A stretch of 64,000 bases of DNA, from contig NZ_QDGA01000013.1 in assembly GCF_003347665.1 (NCBI RefSeq), forward strand, positions 57,770-121,769. Reading direction: 5' to 3'. Below, piece by piece: positions 53,488 through 62,589 of the stretch (position 1 is the first letter of the stretch; every line of letters begins with the position of its first letter). The notes under the pieces were generated by a model, which saw nothing but the letters and a program-made list of their open reading frames with translations, ran no database searches and was not told where the DNA came from. The DNA is from Microvirga calopogonii. Its GTDB lineage: Bacteria; Pseudomonadota; Alphaproteobacteria; Rhizobiales; Beijerinckiaceae. Both the position numbers and the translations under genes were made by a program.

Positions 53488-53983
53488 GAGCGTTCCTCTC
53501 CCTTGGCTGCGGCCATCATCGCCGCTTGCCCGTATTCAGGAGGAAAGAGGGTAGAGGGCCGCGTATGCTTCTCAATGGATCAAACAAGCATTGCGTTGGA
53601 CAAACCGCACATTTGGCTGGGTACCCCACACCGCTACCTCGCGAAGCGGAGAGGACTGATCATCCGAATGATGTTTCAAATCTTCCTTAAGCCGATCCAA
53701 GTGGGGTCTCTAACAGAGATTCCTTGGCACGGAGCTGAAGTAGGAGGAGCGTCCGCTGAAGAGAGGAACACCAGACATTGGCCAAGGGCAGGGGATCTCT
53801 GGCACCTCTCGGAAGTAGGCCTAGAGTCTGCTCTCACCAGGAACATCGGACGTTCTTGGAGGTCGAGGGATCGACAGAGGATGACCCGCTCCAACCTTCC
53901 CGGATCAGTTCTCCTGTCCGGCTCTACATTCAAGAACGTCCCATTTCGCGAGGTCACCTTGTTTCTTGCCACCCAGGTAATGA
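53488..53983. other. Intergenic stretch, nothing recognised
   Basis: About 500 bases between the esterase gene (start 53487) and the barrel-gene terminator. No convincing gene on either strand. Confidence 0.4.
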
Positions 53984-54010
53984 AAAGGCCCGGGAGCTTC
54001 CCGGGCCTTT
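53984..54010 (-). terminator. Rho-independent terminator of the outer-membrane protein gene
   Basis: Perfect 12-base stem AAAGGCCCGGGA/TCCCGGGCCTTT with a 3-base loop, 20 bases after the stop codon, followed by a short T-run on the coding (minus) strand. Confidence 0.85.
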
Positions 54011-54029
54011 CCGTGTTTGTTTCGTCCGA

Positions 54030-54818
54030 TCAGTACGTGCCGAACTTGAAGTTCAGCTTGGCCCGGGCGACGAAGAATTCCTGATCGTTGTTGGTCTGCG
54101 GCAGGAACACATTGACCGGCGCGCCGCCCACCGGCGTAAAGGTCCCGATCGAACCATTGTTGTTGTTGCCCTGATCGATGCTGACCCACAGGCCTTCCAG
54201 GCCGAGGGTGACGGCGCTGGTGCCGCCGAACAAGTTGAAGTTCGTCGGCAAGGCCCACTCGACGCCACCGCCGACGGTCCAGCCGGTGTCGTTGTCGGTG
54301 TAGGCCAGACCACCGGTGGCGTAGACCAGGACGCGGTCGAAGGCGACACCGGCGCGCACGCGCACCGAACCCCACCAATCCGCCGAGTCCTCGAACTGAC
54401 CCGGCACAAAGGTGCCGCCGGCAAAGCCCGGACCCGGGATGAAGATCGCATTATTATTGTTGTTGTTGTCGATCCCCTGGATGTCGGCCTCAGCACCAAT
54501 CACCCACGAGCCGATCTGGTAGTTGTAGCCGATCTGGCCGCCGCCGTTGAAGACGCCGTCGTTGTTGTTGTCGAAGATCAGCGTGCCCCCGACCAGGCCG
54601 GCAGGAATGCCGGGTCCTCCGAGGAACACAGGGTCATTGTTGCTGTTACGCCAACCCCAGCCGAGGTTGCCGCCGATATAGAACCCGGTCCAGGTGAAGA
54701 TCGGCACCACGACCGGAGCCGGAGGCGGTGCCTGGCGAAGGTCGGCAGCAGACACGGACGAGACAGCCGCCGTTGAGAGAGCTGTTGCAGCAAGCAGGCC
54801 AAGAATACAGTTCTTCAT
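54030..54818 (-). CDS. Outer-membrane beta-barrel protein (Omp25/porin-family)
   Basis: 262 residues from ATG 54818, with AGGGGA upstream. Signal peptide ending AVSSVSAADLR, then a Pro-rich hinge (APPPAPVVVP) and FTWTGFYIGGNLGWGW, the start signature of small Rhizobiales barrels. The strands end with the aromatic-terminated VARAKLNFKFGTY. Unusual loops carry runs of asparagine (NNNNNN around residue 125, QGNNNN around 220), encoded by AAC/AAT repeats. It has its own terminator and no operon partners. Confidence 0.85.
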   Translation of the reverse strand: MKNCILGLLAATALSTAAVSSVSAADLRQAPPPAPVVVPIFTWTGFYIGGNLGWGWRNSNNDPVFLGGPGIPAGLVGGTLIFDNNNDGVFNGGGQIGYNYQIGSWVIGAEADIQGIDNNNNNNAIFIPGPGFAGGTFVPGQFEDSADWWGSVRVRAGVAFDRVLVYATGGLAYTDNDTGWTVGGGVEWALPTNFNLFGGTSAVTLGLEGLWVSIDQGNNNNGSIGTFTPVGGAPVNVFLPQTNNDQEFFVARAKLNFKFGTY

Positions 54819-55710
54819 GAGCAATCCCCTTGTGGATGAAGCTTCACAAGGACAGACTATGGCTCAATTGCCAACAAGATCTATAGCAAATATGCAACAC
54901 GTATTTGGACTCTACTGATTACGTCAGCATTGTTGATATGAATATGCGCCTAATAGCCCGCGAATGCTCCTAATACGCCGCGAATACTTTTGTCGGATTT
55001 GACACGCCGCGGGAGCCATGGCCTACTGGGCTGACTTCGGCGTAACCCCCGAAGGCGAGGAGCTCACTAAACCCTGCCCTCCCCGGGGCAGGGTTTTTAA
55101 TGGCACACTGGTCACGACCGTTCAGTTCCACACACGGCCTCCCGCGAAATTTTTGCTGTAAGTCATTTTGCCGTAAGTCATTGACGGGTATAGGACGCAG
55201 CGGTCTCCACATCAGGAAGGTCTCAAAAGGACACTCCCGAGGCGTACGCGTTGGGTCCGCTTCAACGCTCGAGAGCTGACGCTCGTTCAGCGGTCGGAAG
55301 GTGAATGTTTGACCCAAAGCGGCCCTTCCGCGGATGTGGTCCAGCGAGCCTGTGCTGATCGGGTGTCCTTGGGGTGAGGTCACCACCTGTTCGGGAATCC
55401 TGGCTCGGCACCGACGGTCGGATGAGCGCCGACGGTTTCATTCGGTTGCACGCTCCGTAGGAAGACTACGTCCACAAGACACGTCATGGCTCCAGAATGC
55501 ATCAGTGGCTGGGGTCCCACTGGGAGGAGCGTCGGAGACCTGCGCGATTGACCCCACGGATCGCTTCCGGCGTTGTGTGACGGGATCGGCGTGATGCATT
55601 ATCTGCCCTCATCGGGCGGAACCGAAGCCCCGAGGCGCGACCATCAACGTCTTGCGGACTCGTCTTTTTCGATCTGCCGAATGCTCAGTGCGGTGGCTCG
55701 ATGCGGCGCT
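54819..55710. other. Intergenic region with an orphan terminator hairpin
   Basis: No convincing gene. A terminator-like hairpin lies at 55069-55098 (arms AAACCCTGCCC and GGGCAGGGTTT followed by T-run on the plus strand) with no plus-strand gene upstream, so a small RNA ending there is possible. A direct repeat GTAAGTCATT occurs near 55160-55180. Confidence 0.4.
55069..55098 (+). terminator. Orphan rho-independent terminator
   Basis: 11-base stem and TTTTT on the plus strand (see the surrounding intergenic entry). No plus-strand gene is seen before it back to 53.5 kb. Confidence 0.6.
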
Positions 55711-55860
55711 TCAAGCCTGGATCGCACCGAAGTTGGGCTCGCCGGGCTGGTAGCCTGCGCCCGCACGCCAGCCATGAGCCTTGAGGAAATTGGCCATCGA
55801 GGCGAGTGCGTTGGCCGCGACGTCGGCTCTTGCGACGACCTCCCGCATGCGCGGGCTCAT
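55711..55860 (-). pseudogene. Lytic murein transglycosylase (MltB-type) remnant
   Basis: Minus-strand frame from ATG 55860 reads ALASMANFLKAHGW, then RAGAGYQPGEPNFGAIQA and a TGA at 55711-55713 where family members have Trp (usual QxWNAA). A further ~20 codons past the stop still resemble the family end. Only the C-terminal ~50-70 residues of a ~400-residue enzyme remain. Confidence 0.65.
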
Positions 55861-56207
55861 GACTGTATTCTTCGCCGCAGGGGATGATGCAAGGTCCGCG
55901 CTCGGGCCCGTCGTCCCAAAATGGCAAGTCTTCGGCCTAAACGATCAAGCATGTTCTGCAAGCGGCATTACAGTGGACCTGCCTATGACCGCCTGCTTCG
56001 TGCTGTGCATCTGTCGGCGAACGCTCCAAAAGAGCCGTTGGAGGCGCAAGTTTTGTCATGCTTTCACCGTTTCGAACAGGTCTTGCAAAATGAGAGACCA
56101 AGAGCGGGTCGGCCAGCCTACCTTGCGGGACGGTCGATGGGTGCCTGGCTTCGAAAGTTGGCTGACGTTCTCGACTTGGAATGAGGCCCTAGAAAGGGAG
56201 GCGTCCA

Positions 56208-56444
56208 ATGATCAGGATAATCGCTGTTTTGGGTTTTGCCTTAGCCATCGCTTCACCGACGCAGGCAATGCCACTATCGCCAATTCAGTCGGAGAGCATG
56301 GTCACGCCAGTCGTCGCCGGTTGTGGGCCGGGCAGGACGAGGGTGAATGGTGTTTGCGAGTCCAGAATCGAGAAACGCCACAACCGTCGAGAAGAACGCA
56401 GATGCGTGCGATGGAATGGGAGCGTTTGCGCTCAATACCAGTGA
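56208..56444 (+). CDS. Small exported Cys-containing protein
   Basis: 78 residues from ATG 56208, with GGGAGG upstream. Signal peptide (IIAVLGFALAIASPTQA), then VVAGCGPGRTRVNGVCESR and a basic end with RRCVRWNGSVCAQY. The GCGxGxTRVNGVC pattern is common in small periplasmic proteins of Rhizobiales with no known function. Confidence 0.7.
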   Translation: MIRIIAVLGFALAIASPTQAMPLSPIQSESMVTPVVAGCGPGRTRVNGVCESRIEKRHNRREERRCVRWNGSVCAQYQ

Positions 56445-56740
56445 AACGCCCCAAACCGGCGCCTGAAACCTACAGTTAATAGTTCCAACATTCATCTCGG
56501 TGTCAGCAGCGCCCGGTTCCACGCCGTGCGCTGCATTTTTAGGTCTGGTCATACCAAGACCAAACAATAGGAGTTGTAGCTCTCGGTTCGATTACCGAGA
56601 CCGAGTCTCAAACCGCTCTCGGCAAATGCCGTGGCAGGCCCGGGCGTCGGCATGCGGCCTGGAATACCCATGAACCGTGGCGGTCCGGCCGACTCCTTGG
56701 ATACGCGAGACCGTGCTGGGAGGTGCAAGGGGGAAAATCG
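56445..56740. other. Intergenic stretch, nothing recognised
   Basis: About 296 bases before the AI-2E-type transporter gene; no gene or clear RNA feature seen. Confidence 0.4.
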
Positions 56741-57850
56741 ATGGACCAGAACACGCCGAACCTTGGAACCGAGCCTGAGCCCTCGACCATGTTCGACACC
56801 ACGCTTCGGATCGGGTTGGTGGCTCTGCTGGTTTATGCCTGCGCCCGGATCGTGCTGCCGTTTGCCTTCATTCTGATGTGGTCTGCGATCTTGGCTGTGA
56901 TGCTGTATCCTCTGCATCGCCGCCTGGCCGCCTACCTTGGGGAACGCTGGTCGGCCGTGCTCATCGGGCTGATTGGCATCGCGGTGATGCTGGGGCCGAT
57001 GGTCATCGTGGTGACATCGCTCGCAACATCACTGTATTCGCTGATCCCGAGCTTGCAGAGCCATGATGTGACGGTGCCACCGCCGCCACTGTGGCTCGAT
57101 GGGACCCCGCTGGTCGGCAAGAAGCTGACGGAGATCTGGACCCTCGTCGCCACCAACCTGCCTGCGGCGCTCAAGCAATATGGCCACTTGCTGAGCGGGC
57201 CCTTGGCGTGGCTGGCATCGTTCGCCGGTGGTCTGGCCATTGGCGAACTGTCGTTCGTCCTGTCCTTTGCGATCGCCGCTATGCTCATCGCCTATGGCAA
57301 GGGGGCCGCCGACTTCGCCCGGCGCCTGCTGGCCCGTGTTACCGGCAGCACGGCGCGCGCGGTGCAGTTGGTCACGTTGACGACGGCGACGATCCGCGGC
57401 GTGGGTCTCGGCGTGGTCGGCGTGGCGCTGATCCAGTCGCTGCTCTTAGGGCTTGGCTTCTTCGTCATCGGGCTTCAGGCCGCCGGTCCTTTGACGCTCG
57501 TTGCGCTCTTGCTGGGGATCATGCAGGTCCCTTTGATCTTGCTGGTACTCCCCGTCGTCATCTACGTCTTCGCGACCGAAGCGACGCAGGCGGCCATCAT
57601 CTTTCTGGTCTGGAACGTTATCGTCGGGCTGAGCGACAATCTGCTGAGACCGTTGATGCTCGGCAGAGGGCTCGACGTGCCCATGCCGGTCATTCTGATG
57701 GGTGTCATCGGCGGCGTGATCGTTGATGGACTTCTGGGTTTGTTTATCGGTCCCGTGCTCCTCGCCGTCGGTTATGTGCTTCTGGTGGAATGGTTGCAGC
57801 AGCACCGGGCCGACGGCCGGCATCGCCCTGGCGAGCCAGAGATCGGCTGA
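56741..57850 (+). CDS. AI-2E family transporter (membrane permease)
   Basis: 369 residues from ATG 56741, with GGGGGA upstream. About seven to eight hydrophobic spans, including LALLVYACARIVLPF-type first helix and the conserved late region VGLSDNLLRPLMLGRGLDVP with GVIGGVIVDGLLGLFIGPVLL. The family includes TqsA and PerM-like proteins and many sodium/proton antiporters, so the substrate is not implied by the name. Confidence 0.88.
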   Translation: MDQNTPNLGTEPEPSTMFDTTLRIGLVALLVYACARIVLPFAFILMWSAILAVMLYPLHRRLAAYLGERWSAVLIGLIGIAVMLGPMVIVVTSLATSLYSLIPSLQSHDVTVPPPPLWLDGTPLVGKKLTEIWTLVATNLPAALKQYGHLLSGPLAWLASFAGGLAIGELSFVLSFAIAAMLIAYGKGAADFARRLLARVTGSTARAVQLVTLTTATIRGVGLGVVGVALIQSLLLGLGFFVIGLQAAGPLTLVALLLGIMQVPLILLVLPVVIYVFATEATQAAIIFLVWNVIVGLSDNLLRPLMLGRGLDVPMPVILMGVIGGVIVDGLLGLFIGPVLLAVGYVLLVEWLQQHRADGRHRPGEPEIG

Positions 57851-58140
57851 ACAACCGGGACGGATCAGGCACGGAACACTCCGTTTCCCATTGGTTGGAA
57901 CGACCCGGCACGCTTCCATTCGCGTCTTGGCTCAAACCATCAAGAGTTTGTCGTATTCGGTCAAGCACGGCCGTCAGTTGCAGGAGATAATACACGGTTC
58001 TGTGACGAGGAATGCATCCGAGAATGGTGGAGCTCAGGCCATCCTCCGATCTCGTGTCGTTCAGGATGACCTACGCTTGCCGCCTGGAGGCACGATGAGC
58101 CAGCAGGACAAATGGCTTGTTAAGCTGCAAGGAGGCTTCC
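57851..58140. other. Intergenic stretch, nothing recognised
   Basis: About 290 bases between the transporter and the tandem-repeat protein gene; AAGGAGG near 58129 is the latter's ribosome-binding site. Confidence 0.4.
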
Positions 58141-58581
58141 ATGAAGACGTCGACCGTTCTTGCGAGTGCCGCTCTGATCACCCTTGGCGGGATCGGGCTT
58201 GCCGTGGCGCAGCCGAATCCGGTCCGAGGCACGCCGGGTTCGCCCTTCCCCTACGCCGCCGCGCACGAGATCCAGACGATCAATGGCGTCCCGTGCCGGA
58301 CGATGTACGACCGGCAACTCGGCACGCGTATCCCGATCGCCTGCGCCGGCGGGGACGTCCCGGTCGCCAGAGTCGATGTGGCCACGACCGGCAGCACCCG
58401 GGCGGCTGTAGCCAGTGGAGTTCCTATCTCGGGCACGCCGAATTCTCTCTTCCCCTATGCAGCCCCGAATGAGATCCGGATTTTCAATGGAGTTCCCTGC
58501 CGGACGATATACGATCGGCAGTTCCAGACCCGTGTTCCCATCGCGTGCGCCGGTGAGGTTATGGTCCACCGTGTGCAGTGA
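58141..58581 (+). CDS. Exported protein made of two tandem ~41-residue repeats
   Basis: 146 residues from ATG 58141, with AAGGAGG upstream. A signal peptide (core LASAALITLGGIGLAVA) is followed by two copies of a unit beginning GTP-S-FPYAA and ending IACAG (residues ~30-70 and ~98-138), each with NGVPCRT-YDRQ and two Cys, likely one disulfide per unit. The 27-residue linker is Ala/Thr-rich. No family recognised; recent internal duplication is evident also at DNA level. Confidence 0.7.
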   Translation: MKTSTVLASAALITLGGIGLAVAQPNPVRGTPGSPFPYAAAHEIQTINGVPCRTMYDRQLGTRIPIACAGGDVPVARVDVATTGSTRAAVASGVPISGTPNSLFPYAAPNEIRIFNGVPCRTIYDRQFQTRVPIACAGEVMVHRVQ

Positions 58582-58869
58582 CCCATGAGGTGTTGTGCCG
58601 GGGAACGGATGACCGGCAGTGATGTCGCCCTGCGCTGCCCCGACGGCGTAGCGGTGTCCTTGTCGAGTTGGACACCCTGAAGCGAGCACTCGCGGGGCAG
58701 GGCAGTGGCGCCTTTGGCGGGTTGCATGAGGTATGCCGGTCCTCTCGCGCGAGTTGCTGTTCGTTCCGGCTGATCTGCCCACGATCACTGTGACATGGTC
58801 GGATCGGCCGGGAGGTGACGGCAAAGCGCCGACGATCAGACGGGCGCACCAGTTATGAGAGACCGTCCC
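58582..58869. other. Intergenic stretch, nothing recognised
   Basis: No convincing gene between the tandem-repeat protein and the next exported protein. Confidence 0.4.
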
Positions 58870-59235
58870 ATGCATCGTCTTCTGCTCATCCCCGTCTTCA
58901 CCGTGACATCGACGCTGATCGACTCCGCGGCTCTGGCGCAGCAGTTCGATGGCCGCTGGAAGGTCGTGGCCACACCGGAGATGGGCTCTTGTCGCAGGAC
59001 GCATCGTTACACGATCGTGGTTGAGAACGGGGCTGCCCGCGATGCCTCGCGACAGGCCGGGGGACAGGTCACCGGCGGGCTGGAGCCCAGCGGACGCGTT
59101 CGGGTCAGCGTTCAACGTCCCCGAGGGCGGGCCGACATCACCGGGGAGTTGAAGGGGCGGTCGGGTTCCGGCGCCTGGATCATTACAGGACGGATCACCT
59201 GTTCTGGGCGTTGGACCGCAACGAGGCAAGGCTGA
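58870..59235 (+). CDS. Small exported hypothetical protein
   Basis: 121 residues from ATG 58870; an ATG at 58855 is equally possible. Signal peptide ending DSAALAQ, then FDGRWKVVATPEMGSC and a strand-rich body with two Cys (SGAWIITGRITCSGRW), a small beta-barrel-like look. No family recognised. Confidence 0.6.
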   Translation: MHRLLLIPVFTVTSTLIDSAALAQQFDGRWKVVATPEMGSCRRTHRYTIVVENGAARDASRQAGGQVTGGLEPSGRVRVSVQRPRGRADITGELKGRSGSGAWIITGRITCSGRWTATRQG

Positions 59236-59663
59236 TGCTGGGTCAGCGCAAATTCGCCATGCTCAGGGAGGATGATAGGGATTGTTGCCGCGTGAGACAT
59301 AAGGCAACCTTCTTCATGGAACCTCCAAGGCCTGCTCCCTCCCATCACCGGTGAGGGAGCTTCTTTCTGGAGGCGGGGGCGGGCGGAATCTGAGCCTGAT
59401 TGTCCATCACTCGATGAGAGCATCGGCATTCGATAGGGGCGCCGGATCCGAAGGGTTTCGGGAAGTCCCAGCAAGCCCATCACTGTTGAATGCGTTCCTC
59501 CCTCGCGGTCAGAACTGTCAACGGATTGTCCACACCGGTCAAGCGCGCCGCGGCCGCTGGTCTATGCTGATCCCAAAGATGGCGAATGATCCGCGGGCAT
59601 CGGCGCATTCCCCGTGCTGACGGCCGATCAAGGTGCGGGAGGCGGATCAAGGAGGTACCGGCG
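59236..59663. other. Intergenic stretch with a terminator
   Basis: About 430 bases. A hairpin GCTCCCTC/GAGGGAGC at 59334-59360 followed by TTCTTTCT is a likely terminator of the preceding gene. Nothing else recognised. Confidence 0.5.
59334..59367 (+). terminator. Likely rho-independent terminator
   Basis: 8-base stem with an 11-base loop and a T-rich tail, about 100 bases after the upstream stop. Confidence 0.55.
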
Positions 59664-60476
59664 ATGAAGCATGTTACCTTTCGATCATTGGGCGTGGCTC
59701 CCACGAGGACGGCTCTCTATCTTCTTGCCGCCATGGCCATCACGGGCGCTCCTGCCCCGGCCGCACGGGCGGAGGACGGGGAAGCGCAGGCCATCCTGAA
59801 AGCCATGGCGGATTATGTCGGCCGCCAGGAAAACCTGGCGCTGAAATATGATTCCGATATCGAGGTGGTGACCCCGGCGGTCGAGAAGATCCAGTTCAGC
59901 GCCTCGGGCGACGTCACCTTGAGCCGGCCGAACAAGTTCCGCATCAGCCGCACGGGCGGTTACGCCGATGTCGAGCTCATCTCGGACGGCACCAATGTGA
60001 CAATCTATGATCGTGGCGGCAACCGGTTCGCCCAGGTGGCCGGATCCCCTTCCTTCGACGAGGCCGTCGACAGGCTCCGCAGCGAGGCGTCGCTCGAACT
60101 TCCTGGCGCCGATCTCCTGCTGGCGAAGCCCTATGACGAGCTGATGGCGGGGGTGCTGGAGGCCAAGCACATCGGCCGCGGCGTAATCGAGGGTGTCGAA
60201 TGCGAGCACCTTGCCTTCCGCAATCTCGACACGGATTGGCAGATCTGGGTCGAGGTCGGCGACAAGCCGGTGCCACGCAAGTACGTCATCACCAGCAAGG
60301 CGGTCGGGGCTGCACCGCAGTACACGCTGAGGCTCCGTGATTGGAAGACCGGCGTCAGCCCGGCGCCGGATGCGTTCGCGTTCAAGCCGCCGGACGGCTC
60401 CAGCGGAGTCGCGATCACCGTCCTCAAGGACATCGATGAAATCCCGGCCGGCGTCGTTCCCGGAGGTACGAAATGA
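59664..60476 (+). CDS. DUF2092 family exported protein
   Basis: 270 residues from ATG 59664, with AAGGAGG upstream. Signal peptide ending APAARAED. The body matches DUF2092, an outer-membrane lipoprotein-carrier-like (LolA) fold: ILKAMADYVGRQENLALKYD, LSRPNKFRISRTGGYADVEL, GVECEHLAFRNLDTDWQIWV, and the end DAFAFKPPDGS. It overlaps the next gene by ATGA. Family role unknown; the fold suggests binding of lipid or hydrophobic material in the periplasm. Confidence 0.88.
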   Translation: MKHVTFRSLGVAPTRTALYLLAAMAITGAPAPAARAEDGEAQAILKAMADYVGRQENLALKYDSDIEVVTPAVEKIQFSASGDVTLSRPNKFRISRTGGYADVELISDGTNVTIYDRGGNRFAQVAGSPSFDEAVDRLRSEASLELPGADLLLAKPYDELMAGVLEAKHIGRGVIEGVECEHLAFRNLDTDWQIWVEVGDKPVPRKYVITSKAVGAAPQYTLRLRDWKTGVSPAPDAFAFKPPDGSSGVAITVLKDIDEIPAGVVPGGTK

Positions 60477-60769
60477 GCATCCTCAAGCGAATGGGACTTG
60501 CTGCGCTCGCCCTTGTGGCCGGTGGGACAACCCTGCTCTGGAGCGGCGACGCATCCATTTCATCAGGCTCGTTCATCAGCCAAGCGGAAGCCCGCATCGG
60601 GCGCCCCGCAACGCCGATGAGCTATGCCGGCGTGGCCCGCCGCACCACCCGCCGGGCTGTCGCCTATGGAGCCGCCGGGGCGGCAGCGGCCGGAGCTTAC
60701 TATTACGCCGCTCCCGGCTGTCAGCAGGTTGTGAACGCCTACGGACAGATCGTCTATCAGTGCCCGTAG
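60473..60769 (+). CDS. Small exported Ala/Tyr-rich protein coupled to DUF2092
   Basis: 98 residues starting in the ATGA overlap. Signal-like N-terminus (GLAALALVAGGTTLLW), a basic middle (VARRTTRRAVAYGAAGAAAA) and an end GCQQVVNAYGQIVYQCP with two Cys. Similar small partners commonly follow DUF2092 genes; function unknown. Confidence 0.75.
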   Translation: MSILKRMGLAALALVAGGTTLLWSGDASISSGSFISQAEARIGRPATPMSYAGVARRTTRRAVAYGAAGAAAAGAYYYAAPGCQQVVNAYGQIVYQCP

Positions 60770-60869
60770 ACGGTTCTATTCCGACCACTATTCAACACGG
60801 GCGCTCAAGCGGGCGGCTGCGGCGTGGACATGCTCGGGCCCGCGTGTTTGCCGGAAAGGAGAGGGAGCA

Positions 60870-61256
60870 ATGGGGATGGTATACGCCGGCCGGGCAGACA
60901 AGCCGCATCCCGCCGATGCCATCGTCCCCCTCACCGAGGATCTGCGCCGGGTGCTGCGGACCGAACTGCTGAGGGACAGCTGTTCCGCCGCGGCTGTTGC
61001 CTGCCTGTTCTCGATGCATCGCCGCACCATGAACCGGCACCTGCACGCCGAAGGCCTTTCGTTCCGGCAAGTGGCCAACCAAATCCGCTTCGAGATCGCG
61101 TGCGAGCTGCTGGCCAACACCGACATGGAGCTGGGCCAGATCGCGGCGGCCTTGCGATACTCCGAGCTGAGCGCCTTCACGCGCGCCTTCCGGCGCTGGT
61201 CCGGGCAGACCCCGTCGGCGTGGCGCAACGATCATCTCGGGGGCCGGGAAGCGTAG
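60870..61256 (+). CDS. AraC-type HTH protein, DNA-binding domain only
   Basis: 128 residues from ATG 60870, with GGAGAGGGAG upstream. The region CSAAAVACLFSMHRRTMNRHL to LGQIAAALRYSELSAFTRAF with RRWSGQTPSAWR is a complete AraC two-HTH domain. The ~200-residue ligand domain usual for this subfamily is missing. It may be a truncated gene or a genuine minimal regulator; the good ribosome-binding site favours translation. The pta-ackA genes downstream are possible targets. Confidence 0.8.
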   Translation: MGMVYAGRADKPHPADAIVPLTEDLRRVLRTELLRDSCSAAAVACLFSMHRRTMNRHLHAEGLSFRQVANQIRFEIACELLANTDMELGQIAAALRYSELSAFTRAFRRWSGQTPSAWRNDHLGGREA

Positions 61257-61608
61257 CGGCGTCGCAACCCGCGCCGTTTCCGTGCGGCCCCTGGCCGACG
61301 CCCAAGCGAGTCGAACGATCCTTCTGACATGGCCACCCGTCCGGTGGCAGGAGGTAGGCCATAAGGGTCGTTCGGGACGGCCCGGACGGGGTTCCCGCTC
61401 GGCGGGGACAGACCTGGCGCCCGGCAGTCCAAAACTGTCAATGCAATGGCCCAAGGGGTCAAGCAGCAAGGTTGGAAGGGATCATACTGGCTCCGGCAAT
61501 CAGGCCGAGCGGCTGCGGACCCGGGCGCATGTCCCGCTTCCGCGGATCCCTTCTGGCACCCGGCGGCCAATGGCGCCGACCCATCGCGTGCATAAGAGGG
61601 AGGCAATC
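61257..61608. other. Intergenic stretch upstream of pta
   Basis: 350 bases with no convincing gene; the pta promoter should lie here. GGGAGG precedes the pta ATG. Confidence 0.4.
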
Positions 61609-62586
61609 ATGACGATTGCGGTTACAGCCCAAGGTGTGTCTCAGGATCAGCGGCGACACGACAAGTACGACCGGCTCGTGGCAACGGCCCAATCCCTGCC
61701 GAAGTTGAAGGTGGCTGTGGCGCACCCCTGCGACGCGGCCTCCCTGGGGGCGGTGTTCGAGGCGGCGGCGCTCGGCCTGATCGAGCCGATCCTCGTCGGA
61801 CCGCAAGCTCGGATCACGGCCGCAGCGGAGGCGCTCGGCAAAGACTTGTCTGCCGTTCGGATCGTCGACGCTCCACACAGCCATGCGGCGGCGGAGGAAG
61901 CCGTCAATCTGGTGCGGTCAGGGCAGGCAGAGGCCCTGATGAAGGGCAGTCTGCATACGGACGAGATCATGGGTGCCGTCGTGCGCCGCGAGGGCGGCCT
62001 GCGCACGGCGCGTCGGATCAGCCACTGTTTCGTCATGGATGTTCCTGATCATGAGACCGCGCTGATCATAACCGACGCGGCGGTGAACATCGCGCCAACC
62101 CTGGAGGACAAGGTTCACATCCTCCAGAACGCCATCGATCTCGCCCGGGCGATGCGGGTCGATCCGGTGCGAGTGGCGATCCTGTCGGCGATGGAAACGG
62201 TCAATCCGAAGGTGCCCTCAACCATCGAAGCCGCGGCTCTGTGCAAGATGGCCGACCGGGGGCAGATCACGGGTGGGATCGTGGATGGCCCGCTCGCGCT
62301 CGATAACGCCATCGATCTCGGCGCGGCCAAGATCAAGAAGATCCAGTCGCCGGTTGCCGGGCAGGCCAATGTGCTTGTGGTGCCGGATCTCGAAGCCGGC
62401 AACATGCTGGCCAAGAGCCTGACTTTCCTGGCCGACGCCGATGCCGCTGGCATCGTGCTCGGCGCCCGCGTGCCAGTCATTCTCACCAGCCGGGCTGACT
62501 CGACGATCACGCGGCTGGCCTCCTGCGCCGTCGCCTCGCTCGTCGCCGACTTGCAACGCAAGCGACTCGCAGTCCCGGAGGTCTGA
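61609..62586 (+). CDS. pta: Phosphate acetyltransferase (Pta/Ptb family)
   Basis: 325 residues from ATG 61609, with GGGAGG upstream. Short single-domain PTA_PTB: LKVAVAHPCDAASLGAVFEA, ALMKGSLHTDEIMGAVV, ITDAAVNIAPTLEDKVHIL and VVPDLEAGNMLAKSLTFLA. It interconverts acetyl-CoA and acetyl phosphate. The acetate kinase gene follows after 3 bases, so the pair makes or uses acetate via acetyl phosphate; in related genomes this pair often sits by phosphoketolase, not seen in the window. Confidence 0.88.
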   Translation: MTIAVTAQGVSQDQRRHDKYDRLVATAQSLPKLKVAVAHPCDAASLGAVFEAAALGLIEPILVGPQARITAAAEALGKDLSAVRIVDAPHSHAAAEEAVNLVRSGQAEALMKGSLHTDEIMGAVVRREGGLRTARRISHCFVMDVPDHETALIITDAAVNIAPTLEDKVHILQNAIDLARAMRVDPVRVAILSAMETVNPKVPSTIEAAALCKMADRGQITGGIVDGPLALDNAIDLGAAKIKKIQSPVAGQANVLVVPDLEAGNMLAKSLTFLADADAAGIVLGARVPVILTSRADSTITRLASCAVASLVADLQRKRLAVPEV

Positions 62587-62589
62587 GCC

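Noticed and set aside
54970..55386. 138-codon minus-strand frame
   Set aside because: It spans a strong terminator hairpin and has no recognisable domain or ribosome-binding site, so it is probably chance.
55921..56184. 87-codon plus-strand frame
   Set aside because: No family resemblance or ribosome-binding site; it lies between a pseudogene remnant and a better supported small exported gene.
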